In this document: positions 52,901-64,000 of the stretch, piece by piece
How positions within the stretch are numbered: position 1 is the first letter of the stretch
How the letters are laid out: each line of letters opens with the position of its first letter
From: Lycocorax pyrrhopterus obiensis
Lineage: Eukaryota; Chordata; Aves; Passeriformes; Paradisaeidae
Direction of reading: 5' to 3'
NCBI GenBank assembly: GCA_014706295.1
Contig: JACSVZ010000016.1
Span: 6,739,168-6,803,167, forward strand
DNA length: 64,000 bases
Notes under the pieces: model-generated
Told to the model about the DNA's origin: nothing
The model's input: the letters and a program-made list of their open reading frames with translations, nothing else
Database searches by the model: none
Translations under genes and position numbers: made by a program

Positions 52901-55900
52901 AACTCTCTAAAGTTGGCTTAATTGGTCCTTTGACACTGATGGAAGCATTTGAATTACTGATGAACTGAAGTGGAACATAAATTTAGCAACACTCAGTTAC
53001 GTTTTCATCATCTTGGACATGGCACATAGTTTTGGTGAGGATATATCCTTTTGTAGTACTTCACTCTGTGTATTTCTTAGACATTTAAGAGGAAGAAAGA
53101 TTCAGAAGTAATTGCAGGATAATTCTAATAGAGATTTTTCTTCTGTATAACTAAAGGATTGGTACAATTTTTCTCAAAGGTTCTTTGTTCTACAATTTTT
53201 TCAAAGATTCAATTATTATTTCCTAGTAATTACCCAACTAGAAATTCACAGAATGCGAGTTACTATTTTAGCCTTAATTAGGAAATGTAAATAAGAAAAC
53301 ACAACTTAATTCACTAAGAAAGTGTCTTAATCAGTCTACTGATTTCCTGCTTATTTGAGTCTTCTGCTTATTTCAGGGAATTTACGTATCTGATACATTT
53401 TCTTTAACTATATTTGATTCTTTTCATTTCCATGGAAAACTTGCCTTGTTTTCAGATCTAGTTTTAGCCTTGCATAAGGTGCAATATCCAAGATTTCAAA
53501 CCTTAACTTTTTCTTAATAAGTTTTTCTGTTGTACCAAGGAGATTAGTGGTTTGACTTTAAATAGCACATGAGAAACAGCTGGAAATCATATTTATATAT
53601 GCTTGGAAATTGTGACAGTGTTCCTTTGTGTAGAAAAATAGGATGAGATTCTGTTTCGTTTAAAATAACATATTTATAAAGGAAGAAAATCTAGTACTAT
53701 TTTCATTCTCTTTTCAAATAAATGACAGCTATGGGGTTACTTACATACATGAGCTAAAACTTGTGTCAAACGCTTTGATCAGAGTCTGAAAATGCAGCTT
53801 TTATGGAAGAACCTATACCCTTACAGGATAAATTTTGCAGCATAATAGGTACTAAGCTTTGTAAGTGTGTCTCCCCAGCAGTCAGTATTCACAACAAAAC
53901 CTCTCTCCAGGTATTGTATCCATTTCAGTCTTCTGACCTTAAATATAGCTGTTACTGCTACTGCAGTGTGAAGAATTACTTGTGTTATCTTTCTAATCCT
54001 AGTTTGTCACCTTCCAAGTAACCCTGACTGCAGCTCTCATCCTCAGGTTTAGAAATAAATAGTGAACTGCAATCATGTACAGGAGGCTTGCTCTTTCCTG
54101 GAGTTTGAGTCTTTGAAACTCTTGGAATACCAAAGGAATGCTTGTGTGTTTATTCTAATGGCTTTTGATAGGTTTTTGTCCGTGTAATTTGTCTTGTTCA
54201 GGCTTTATTTTGTGTACAGTGTCTGTCTTTGGAGTTTTAGCTTTCGAAGTACTAATCTAGAGTCTTTCCACTCTGTTTTTAACCAAATGCCACAAATGCT
54301 GTCTCCCCCACATAACTGATAAGGTCATTTAGCGGTGTGTAGAGGTGCGTTTGTTGGTCTATCTGGTGCATTCACCTACAGAGTACCAGTCGGTGGCTGA
54401 ACACACCACACAGTCCTAAAGCTCCTCTCTTTCTTCCATTGTTTCCTCTCTGTTTTGGCCTCGTGGCCTCTATTTCACTGGCAGGAGGCCTCTGCCCCAG
54501 CAGAACCATCCACTTTAGGATGTCAGGGAAAGGCACTCGGAATGGAGCGAGTGTGGAGGAGCAGCATAGCTGGATGTGTGGCTTGTTACGTCTGGGCTTA
54601 ACCTGTGCTCAGGCTGTTCCTGCACCCTCCCTGAGCAAGATCAAGGACCCCTGCCAGCTGAGCACAGTCTACTGCACTTCCAGGAAAATACTGCACAAGG
54701 GGGAAACTTGTCTAAAATAGTGAAATACTATCTAAAGCCATGGTGGATATGAAAGAAGCTGTGTTTATAAACACAGTTTAGTTCATCTTTTAGCTTGTCT
54801 GCCACTGCTGTCAGAAAAAAACCAACCCAACCATTTTTACCTCTATTCTGAGTCCCTGAAGAGCACTTTAATGATAGTTGGGCTGTTCAGAAAATAACCA
54901 CAGCGTGTTGGGGGCACCACAGCTGGGTTCATTTTGTTTTATCCCTTCAGACTCTCCACTGTTTTGCTAACATAGTTTACTCATTATCCTGTTGCGATTA
55001 TGGCCTCTGAGGTCAGCCATCAGTACATGCCTTTTTCCCCCCTTTCAGTCACTCATCTGTCCTGAAACATCCTGTTTCCTGCTGTGTGAGAATGTTATCT
55101 TCCCGCTCTGGTCTCAAGTAGGGTCTGTTCGAGTGTGTCAAAGCAAGATGCTGCTGTCTCTCAATCACTGCACTCCAGTGTCTAAACATTTCATGGATTC
55201 ATAAAGAATGAATTTCCATTCAGAAAGATTTTATGCTCATCACTTTTTGGATATACTTTTGATTCTTGCTTAAGATAAAAAATTTTTTGTAAGTCTGTTA
55301 ATGCAGGTAGCTGACAGATTTTGCCAGAGTTAGTAAAGGCATATGAAAGGGTTTATTTGACACCAGGCATTTGTAGGAAGATGGACCCAAGCATTAAAAT
55401 GGTGTTTGTCTAAATATCTCAGTTCTTAGACCTGGAAAATGCAAGATGTAATTCTTAGACATTTGATAGGAGAAAGTTTTTACTCTTCCTTTAATGTTGT
55501 GCAGGGCTTGCAAAACTCGCACCACCTCTCCTCCATAACACTATGAGCTGGACGAGGAATTGGAGTGTGACCACATTAAACATTATGGAGAAGGGACTGG
55601 ACTTTGTACTGCTGACAGGAGTCCTGGGAGCGAGAGATTACATCCTGCCTCAGATCAGTGTTTCAGATACAGAATTTATAGTTCCCTTTGTTTTTTAGTA
55701 AATAAAATCAGGGACTTGTTTGCTTTATTTACTCAACGGTGAACTGGCTTACTCCCTCCTCAGTTGTTATTGCTGTCATTTATTGTGGATGGTTCTCCAG
55801 TGCTGAATGAAGTGTAAGCGTAGAAAGTCTTCACAAAATCTGGTTTATTTTCTCCTTCATCGACCAAAGTGTCTAGGACTGCTTTTGTTACTGCTTGATA

Positions 55901-58863
55901 TGCTTTTTTCTTCATTAGATAATTACTTATGTTCAAGTAGGCTTTTGTTTTTCCTTTGATAGTGTAATTTCCTCTTTTTGCATAGAGAGGCCCTTAAAAA
56001 GGTAATTAAATTAAATAATGGGTGAACATGCAGAATACAGTGATTGACTGCAGGTGATAGTGAGCAGAGATGCACTTCAGATATTTATGTGCTGAAGCAG
56101 GATCCAAAATGCCATGTTCTTGTAAGAAGGTATTGGCACAGAGGAGAGGAGGAGAGATCCTGAGTTATGGACTCTCATTAGCAGTTATTTGTAACCTTAA
56201 TCTTGTTGACTGGAGAACAGTTTTCTTCTGTATGAGTATTTACTACGGGATTGTCCTCTGCAGTATTTGCTCGAGATAACTCTAGATGAATCAGCCTTGC
56301 TTGAAAAGTGTTCATGTCTAATAAAACCATACTTGAATAACAGGATTGCAACACAAGGTGTTTTGCTGGCAGCAGATATGAGAGGACAACTCTTCCTAAG
56401 AGTGCTAAATTTAATCTGAGTAGCACTTGATCCATCTTCCTGATGGGTAAAGCTGAACAGTGTTAAAGCAACATAGAGACTGTTTTGTGCATGAGAAAGG
56501 CAGATACACCTTGTGTTCACCCTGCGCTGGAAAGGAGTCACGGGTAATAAGGACACAGTTGGACTCACCACGTGGCAGGGCTTCTAATCCAGCAAGCAGA
56601 CCAGCCCTCTTGAGTTAGTTACTTCTGTTTCTGGAGCTGAGTCTCTCTTCTCAAGAGCAATAAGAAAAAAAACATTCTGGAAGTGACTGAAAAACATTTA
56701 TCAAGTTCTTTATGAGCACAAGGGAAAGCTGCTTTGTTGCTGCTGCCTCCCCATTTGCCAGTGTCATTTTTGGAAGTGCTCTAGGCCTTTGCAGCTCCCT
56801 GGCTCAGAAGTGTATTTATAAATTGGAGAGAAGCACAACATGGAGGGGCTCTCTGTGTGTGTGAGGAGGTGCATCTCTTTGAAAGACTCTATATTTCGAT
56901 GTAGTAAATTGCTGGGTTACGTTTGCAGAGCGTTCAGTACCCTGTACATGCTGACTGTGCATTACAAAACAGTGTCTGAGCTGGCAGGCTTACAGCCTAA
57001 CAAACATACCCACGTTTAAGGGTAGATACAAACGGAGACACCTCTTTGGTGGCTGAAAGCATGGAGGCTCTTCTCCATTTCCAAGCTTTCTGGAGAGGAA
57101 AAGAGCAAGCCTGTGTGTACACACCCGTGGCATAAAAAGTGTTCATTGCTGGCTCTGTGCCTTGTAGGGTAGGAGATTAAAAATGCATCAGCATCACTGT
57201 TTTACTGGAGATAGCACACAATAAAAGGTTAGAGAGAATAAAGCTGGGACCTTCCAGCAGCCATTTGATTTTCCTGCACCCTAAAATATTTGCATACTGT
57301 CAAATACTATATGAAATGACATAGCTTACCAACAAGGTGAAGAAATTACTAAAATGTACATAACACCAGAGTAGAAACCTGTGTAATTTTTTTATAGTAG
57401 TTTTCATGGTGTATGTCAATTATTTAGCAGAATAAGTTCCCTGCCTAACAGAAATACTTCATTAAAGAGATGCCAAAGACAAAGAAAGAAGAAGCACAGC
57501 AGGATCTTCAAAATATACTCTTGCAAAATGTGTCCTAAGCATATTTTTGATAGAAAAAAGTAAAAGCGGGCCCTGTGTTTTTCCTAGAGCATGTTTGAAA
57601 AAAACCCCACGACCTATATTTTAGCCTCTCAGCAGAGATCCAGGAGAGACAATTGCCAAATTGCTACAGACAATATCTTGTTCCACACACACAGTTGTTC
57701 ACCACGACTGAACAAAGCGCTTTGAAATCCATCATTAGAGGGGTGCCTCTGTTATTTCTCAGTCTGATATCTTACTTGTTTTACACATGCTTTTTCTGTC
57801 ATTCCAAATGACTTCTGAGTCCCCAAAGCAGGATCTCCAGTACCCCTCCTCCTGGAAAATGCATGCTCTCCTTCCTCAGAGGGCACTAACAAAGAGACAA
57901 TAACGTGCTTTCATCCGGGTTTTTGATAACTCCGTTCTGTAGTGTCTGCCTTCATTTTCTTTCATTATGGTGTTCATCAGAGCTCTGTGGAACTACTCAA
58001 AATGTTTCTTTGAGGTTTTGTTCCCCACAAAACTGTTTGCTATTTCATGCAATTTTACCTCCCCTCAGATCCACTTTTCGGTAAGATTTGACAAAATTGC
58101 CTTCTTATTTTTATGTCAAAAACCAGGAAAATGGCAAAATCAGATTCTTTCTCTTGGTTTGGAATGAATAGATGTTGGTCTAGTTCTACTGGAAAGTAAT
58201 CATTCTACTGGTAACGTAACAATTTACATATATAAACCCCCATAAAAATTCTTAATAGCATGGAGATCCTTTGTCCTCTTGCACATCCTTTAAAATAGTA
58301 AGTATTTTTTGCCTCTTTAGGAAAATATTTTTGCGTTTTAAGAGATTTCAAATCACTCTGTGGTCACACTTTTTGCTGAGTTTCAGACTATCTAGTTCCA
58401 CGTATTTTGTATAAGATATAAATTGCAATACAGCCTGGTATATTCCAAGTCCAAGAAGTCACGTTGCATTTTTCCAACTAAAATGCCTTTCCAAGGAATT
58501 ATGCTATTGAATAATGAACGTGCACACATCGCACCTTGCTGCAGAGCGCTGCAGTATTTATTGTCTCTGAATCCTTTGCTCAGTTCTGCATTATTCTGTC
58601 CCAATTTTCTGTTAATTATTTTATTTCTACCCTGATAGTGAGGTGAGTCTTGTCAATACACCTGAAAATTTATCTTCTTCCAGTTCTCACTGCCTGTAAA
58701 GTGCCTTAATATTCCTCTTCTAAGCTGGGATGTTTCCTCCCAGTAATGTAAAATGTCAACCAAATGTGAGTGCTGGATGAATCCCAGGTTTAAAGTGACC
58801 ACTTTAAGTATTTACGTGTTAGGTGCTCCAATCTTAATAGACCTCACTGTCTTCTTACCTGGG
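49938..58863. other. Noncoding stretch, nothing recognised
   Basis: 8.9 kb without a recognised gene or interspersed repeat apart from the small tandem at 50241-50291. Frames reach 124 codons (56197-56571, minus) and resemble nothing known. 52330-52840 and 54420-54700 are somewhat richer in G and C, without domain or repeat matches. Confidence 0.5.
50241..50291. repeat. Imperfect direct repeat, 31-base period
   Basis: TGTAAACACACAAGTATCTA (50241-50260) recurs as TGTAAACACTCAAGTATCTG (50272-50291), 18 of 20 bases alike, with the second starting 31 bases after the first. It is a local duplication with no known function. Confidence 0.85.
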
Positions 58864-59000
58864 CTGAACTTCCTCAGTTTGTCAGTGAGGATGTTATGGA
58901 GATGGTGTGGAAAACCTTCCTGAAGTCAAGATGAACAATGTCCACTGCTCTCCTCTTGCCTGCATGTAGGAAATGAGAGAGGTGACCTTGCAGAGAAATC
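58864..59000 (-). mobile_element. CR1 LINE fragment, reverse-transcriptase motif A
   Basis: The minus strand carries part of the CR1 reverse transcriptase. 58899-58945 translates to VDIVHLDFRKVFHTI. The CR1 pattern around motif A is V-D-V-V-Y-L-D-F-S-K-A-F-D-T-V, where the D of LDF binds the catalytic metal. That D is kept here, but the later A and D have changed to V and H. The downstream block ILTDKLRK is still readable at about 58870-58890, one frame over. The shift comes from a base missing in the G run at 58898-58899. On the right, a few bases like the CR1 stretch GTCACCTTG are visible near 58983, then similarity fades. It is inactive and lacks both ends. It comes from a more 5' part of CR1 than the fragment at 25613, and at 33 kb away it is a separate insertion. 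Confidence 0.88.
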
Positions 59001-62000
59001 TCAAGTGCTTTCTGTGACCTAGGAAATACCTCAGATCTTGAATATCGATTGGAATGTTCATCAGTCCTTCCTTTTTTCCTTCAATGAATTGCATCTGGCT
59101 AATGAATGGTGGTGGTGTTTGTTTATTGAAATTAGTTCATTTTCCCCATGCAATGTTGATAGTATAACCAAGGACTGTCACTTAAAAGTCTGGCTTTAAG
59201 CCAGCCTTAAATATTTTTATAGTGTAACCACTGTGTGTACAGTCTGTGTGAAAACTTGACGCATTTTTTTAAAAAGTCAAAAAAAGGGGTTAAGAGAACC
59301 ACATTCGGTTCATAATTTGAGTAAAATTCTGTGTAGTAAGTAGGGTGAAAGGCCAGATGAAAGTCTAACGGCTGCTTTCTATACTGTGGAGCCACACTCG
59401 TGCCAAACTTTGGTCTGCATTTCTGTGAGCTTTTCCTTTTTCTCTCCATCTGTATTTTCTGTTCAGTTGCACAGAGTGCAGTGTGACTAGCAGCCTTTTC
59501 TGTTTCATTTACCCCTGGACACTTGCATCCTGCATGATCCGCAGGGGCAAGTTTTCTGCTCCACAGTCACAGTCCATCCTAAGAGTAAATTTTGTGTCTT
59601 GTTGGGGTTGCCATTACTGCATTTCCTGGTGTACAGACTGCAGGTTTGTCTCTTGGAAAAGGATGAGGCTGTGTTTTAAACAGGGAGCCTGCACCCGCTC
59701 TGGTCCCACGGTGCCACTGGCGGTGTCGGGAGAGCAGCAGGAGCAGTGGCAGGGCTGTGATTAACCCAGCCCTGCAGCTTCACACAGGAGCAAGAGGTGC
59801 ATTTATAGACTTAGCAAGTCTCACCTGTTTCCAGTCTGGCTCCAAAGCAGGCTGAGAATTGAATTGTCTGGCTTTCCCCCCACAAATGCAACTTCAATTT
59901 ACGAGTGCGACGGTGGTAACCAAGGGGGGAGAAGCACAATGTGCAGCATGAAGAATGTGCTGGAGGCACTGGCAGCCTATTTGTGCCGTGGAGCTGGAAG
60001 GCTGTCTGGAACAACGCAGTGCATGTGACAGGCTCCTTTAATGCACAGCCGCTTCAGTTGTTATTATTGAGTCCCTTCAGAATTTTCATGCTACTTGCCT
60101 CAAAAAAGTAAAGTTTAATTTTCAGCTGAACCAGAAAGATTTTGCAGCCTTCAGACATGACATAAAAATGAAAATAATGCCTCCTACATGCTTTTATAAT
60201 GTTAGAGAAAATTATATTTCTTACTTTCATAAGAAAGTAACCAAAACTGAAAAGAATTTTTAAGGTACTTTGCAAATATTGTCTCTCTTGATCATATCCC
60301 AGGCCGTGCGGCACCCAACCTAAAAATGTCCATTAGTTGAAAATTTGTCTTCTGTTGTTTTATCTTTAGTCTCACAGAGCAATCAGTATAGTACTATGAA
60401 ATAATACCTTAAACTAATCTGAGACCAAAAAGCTCATACTCAGTTTGTGTTTAACTCTTAGTTGTACAAATACATAGCTAATATGTTCAGCACTCCTTGC
60501 ATTGTGTAAAATATAGTTGAGGTTATTGATAATTATTTTAATGTTGCTTAATGAATTGTTAAATTAAAAAAAAATTGAATAATATTTCAGATAGTATTTG
60601 ATGTTTTTTAACGCCAAGTCAGATGCTTATCTGAAGTTTTTTGGCCCGTTGTAAAAATGTTAGTAGGGGAGTAATGTCTCAAATGCAGGAAATGTTACAA
60701 GTTTATGAAATCTGAATGTGTGGTAGTGTAAATTCTGCAATGGTCCTTAGAGTTGAAAGCTTGAAGAATCTCGAACGTGCATTGCATGAGGGCTTGAGAC
60801 CAAACCCTTCCACATTTTAAATGGACAGGGATGTGTTGACTTTGGGAGATCCCAATAAATTCTGGGAGTAGATGGGGGGGTGGAATTTTTTTAAAAGACT
60901 TTTGGTTTTAAGAAACAGCACATGGAATCATCAGAGCCACCAAGTAGCCAGGGAAGTGTATGGATAGGCAAGTGATGGACAAGCTGTGTATTGGTTTTGT
61001 TTGGTTGGATCCTTTATGAGGCAAGGAAAAGTAATGTGTCCTTACCCTGCGAGAGGAAAGATGGAGACTCCTCAGGCTGAGCAGGCAATTTGCATCAAAG
61101 GACTCGATGGGATGTGTTACCCAGGCTGATAAAAGGAGTAGATAAGGAGCATATCTTTGCTTTGTGATCTGTGATGAAAGGGGACAAGGACAGAAGAATA
61201 GCAGGGTAAAAAAAGCCTGTGAGATTCTCCTGATAATCCAGGAGATGGAAGGGAATATGTTGTTAGGTATTGTCAGGGTGTCAAAGGTGAGTCACAAAAT
61301 TGGGGCATTTGTCACAGAATTAACTGGTGTGAAAAATGGGAATGGCACAAAGTACTTTTTAAATGGAGCAGTGCATGTCCATTTTGCTGGTTGAATTGAG
61401 AAGAGTTACCCTTGATTCTCTCTATTACACATTGGGGAGCTGATACATTAATGTTGGGTTCTAAGTACTTAGTGTTAGAAAGACAATGCAAGACCACGTG
61501 ATTCTAATATGACTTCCATTAGGAAGACACAACAGGAAAAAACAGATTTATAAAGAGCATAATATCTCTGCTTCAAAATATTACTGAAGTTTTTCCCTAA
61601 GGAAATGTTGGGGGACTTCACATTTAAAATCAAAACTAGGTTAAGCTTTTAGCCTCTGCTTGCCTTTAGGGCCCCTGTTACTTACTTAGTCCCAAAATTA
61701 CCCATGATTGACACAACCTTGGCATGCTGTCATTCTACAGTTCAAAATTGCAGGTGCTGGAAATAGGGCTGTATGCACAGAGGAAGTGAATTGCCCATAA
61801 TTTTGCAATTTCCTGCTTGGATATTACGAGCTTTGTCACAGATTGTGTCCCATATCTGTGCCTTGGCAGGTAGGAGTGTGAGGTTGGAATAACTCTGGTT
61901 GCTAGGAGCTGATGTTATAAAAGTGGTCAAAAGGACTTCTTATTCCTTCATCACAACCCAATTAAGCTTTTTAATACTTCTGAGAAATCATCCTTGGATT

Positions 62001-64000
62001 CTTTGTATATCAAATGAATCTTTGGCCTTTAGACAAGCCCTGCTTTTGCTTGCAGAATCACTATGATTAACTGTTGCTTTTACCTATGAGAGACAGAAAA
62101 TGCACACACATGTATTTTTGCCTCTAGTTGCCATTGCTTTTCTGTGGAGTCCACTGCTCTCTTAAATACTCTGCGTCTCTACAAACACGTACTAAAAAAA
62201 AGGATAAAAACCAAAAATAATGGAGGCAGTCTTTTGGGTTGATTGGGGCTTGCAAAGCTGGAGGGAAGTGCTGGAGCAGTGCACAGCTGGCACAGGCACC
62301 TAACACTGTCACAAGGACTCCCAAACCACACAGCTCAGGATGAGCAAGGACCTGTCGGACTTAACAGCAGCTCTCTGTAGCAGTGCACACAAGGTGCCTC
62401 ACAGCATCATCCTCTTCCTCTTTACCCATCCCTTGTCGTTGTTCCTGAGGAAATAGTTCTTGAATTACAATTCATGGCTGCTTTAAATCTAAGGGCAGTT
62501 AGAAAATAGCAACAAACAACTCAACGTGCTAAAGCTTTGTGTGTGAGCTGTTGCTGTCTCATGCTTTGTTTCATTTTTAGTGATTCTCTATTTCTTTTGA
62601 ATGTTTTTAATGTTCTACACACGAATAACAGGACAAATCCTTGCCAAGCAGTACAACTTGTGTCGTAGAGGGTGCATTATTGTAAGTGCTGTGAGGCGCA
62701 GCTGAGCGAGCTGGGGTGCTCTAGCCTGGATGCGCCCAAGTAAAGACTGTGGTGTGAGAATAGCAATATTTTCTGACTTAGGTTTCATCTGCCAATCTCA
62801 TTTCATGTGTGTGAATCCAAGTCATCTTGAGCTACACTAACTGCCTGCTCCAAGTAGTGCTTTTCCTTCCTGGATTGTATTTCAGTTTTTTTTCCCCCTA
62901 CTGTAATTGACTGTACAGTTTCTTGCTCTCCTCACCTGACTCTGCTCCCTAAAGAAGGGCTGCAGGATACTCTGCCTTTAGACCACCATTATAGGAAAAG
63001 CAGGGAAAAAAAAAATCTCATCATCCCTTCAACAAGAGGGAGAAAGGGAGAAGATACATTTTACATTTTCTGGCTCATAAAATGATGTGACCATTGAATT
63101 GAAGTATCCAGTTTTTCTCTCATGGGGGAAGAGCATTTAAGCACATTTTTTTCTGAAAAAAGGAGTCATGTTCCACAGGCACCAACAGCAAATCTCAACT
63201 CATACCAAAAAAATGAGGAAACTGCCTTCCAAATAAAAAGGCATCAAAAAACCCCTAAACTTTTCTATGTAGGCCTGGAAACTGAAAGTCAGTCTGTGTC
63301 AGCTCTGAGGTATGGCACTAATGATTTTCTGCCCTTAGTAATACGTAGATTTAATCTCAGAATCTTCAGTGAGATTACAAACCTAAGTTACAGTTCTTTG
63401 TCTGTGAAACAGAAGCACAGATGAGTGTAAGAATAAAAGGCAAAGCCCAGCCAGTATTTGCTTTTGCTTGGGTGGGTTGGTTGTGGATGCGAAAACAGCC
63501 TTAAAAAGGCTTTTCCAAGCCCCTGAGGGTTATGTCAAAATGTGAAGACTTGGCATTGGTTTTAAGAGTTATTTTTAACCTGGCTCCGTTCGCAATCTGT
63601 TTCACAACACATGCCCATGAGTGTTTTTGTGTGAACAACTGAGGAAGAGGCACGGTTAGCATGGGGCAAGAGTGAGCCGTGAGAACAGGGGCTGTGTGTT
63701 AGTGTCATCTCAGGGCCTTCCCGCCTCACCAGGGCACTTCAGGGAGAAATTCTGGCTCTTAAAATTTATTTGTGACAAATAAGATGGTGAAATGAGGGGT
63801 TGGCTTCACCGATTTCACTGTGCTTACAAATCTGATCAGATGTGCTGGAGCAATAAATACAGTGCCATGAAAGAAGGGCCAATATATTTGCATATTGATC
63901 TAGATGCAGGAGAAGGAAAGGTGAAAACCAATAAAGGTAGTTCAGTCGGATAACCCTGCTTACGTGGAACGCATTTGAGAGGTAAATAAATAACATTATT
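59001..64000. other. Noncoding stretch, nothing recognised
   Basis: No gene or interspersed repeat recognised. 59480-59790 is richer in G and C with a 93-codon plus frame of no known family. A run of seven G lies near 60872. Frames elsewhere are at most 100 codons (63122-63424, plus) and resemble nothing known. Confidence 0.55.

Noticed and set aside
63340..63420. Stretch ending in TTTGTCTGTGAAACAG, slightly like a MIR SINE core
   Set aside because: The similarity is short and lacks the flanking MIR box elements.
1..64000. CRISPR arrays, operons, insertion sequences, phage genes, tRNA and rRNA genes
   Set aside because: None seen. No regularly spaced repeats, no cloverleaf or U6, 5S or 7SK sequence recognised, and nothing else about the window is prokaryotic.

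Overview
This window reads as nuclear DNA from a bird, or another sauropsid close to birds. It is AT-rich and has few repeats. The only interspersed repeats I can recognise are decayed CR1 LINE pieces and one LTR-like stretch. I see no Alu, L1 or B-type SINEs, as a mammal would have. I see no bacterial gene organisation: open frames are short, overlap on both strands and show no ribosome-binding sites. The species and chromosome cannot be told from the sequence.

I find no protein-coding gene, no RNA gene and no exon I can defend. The longest ATG-to-stop frames are 168, 164 and 147 codons. By a rough estimate this is what chance gives in 64 kb read in six frames, and none of their translations resembles a family I know. 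The window is therefore best read as intergenic DNA or the inside of a very long intron. Short exons of about 200 bp or less could still be present and unseen.

Layout: 629-994 holds a broken plus-strand CR1 remnant. About 5311-5723 is an LTR-like stretch with a poly(A) signal. 12364-12660 is a GC-rich patch with a hairpin. 16483-16523 and 19532-19582 are hairpins with perfect 11-bp arms. 20251-20285 is a compound AT/AC microsatellite beside a second GC-rich patch (20430-20810). 23062-23101 looks like a retroposed mRNA 3' end (AATAAA then 16 A). 25613-25980 is a clear minus-strand CR1 fragment. 27470-27640 is an AT-rich segment with clustered TAATTA-type sites, possibly regulatory. 27930-28065, 36240-36420 and 38335-39010 are further GC-rich patches. 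58864-59000 is a minus-strand CR1 reverse-transcriptase fragment. The rest is unremarkable single-copy-looking DNA with scattered homopolymers.

The three CR1 remnants come from successive parts of the second CR1 frame: the catalytic reverse-transcriptase region (58864), the stretch after it (25613), and the C-terminal end plus the 3' tail (629). All are ancient, frameshifted and inactive. No genes act together here, and I found no undescribed biological system. The items most worth checking are the interrupted CR1 at the left, the LTR with its possible internal flank, the hairpins, and the possible conserved noncoding block near 27.5 kb.
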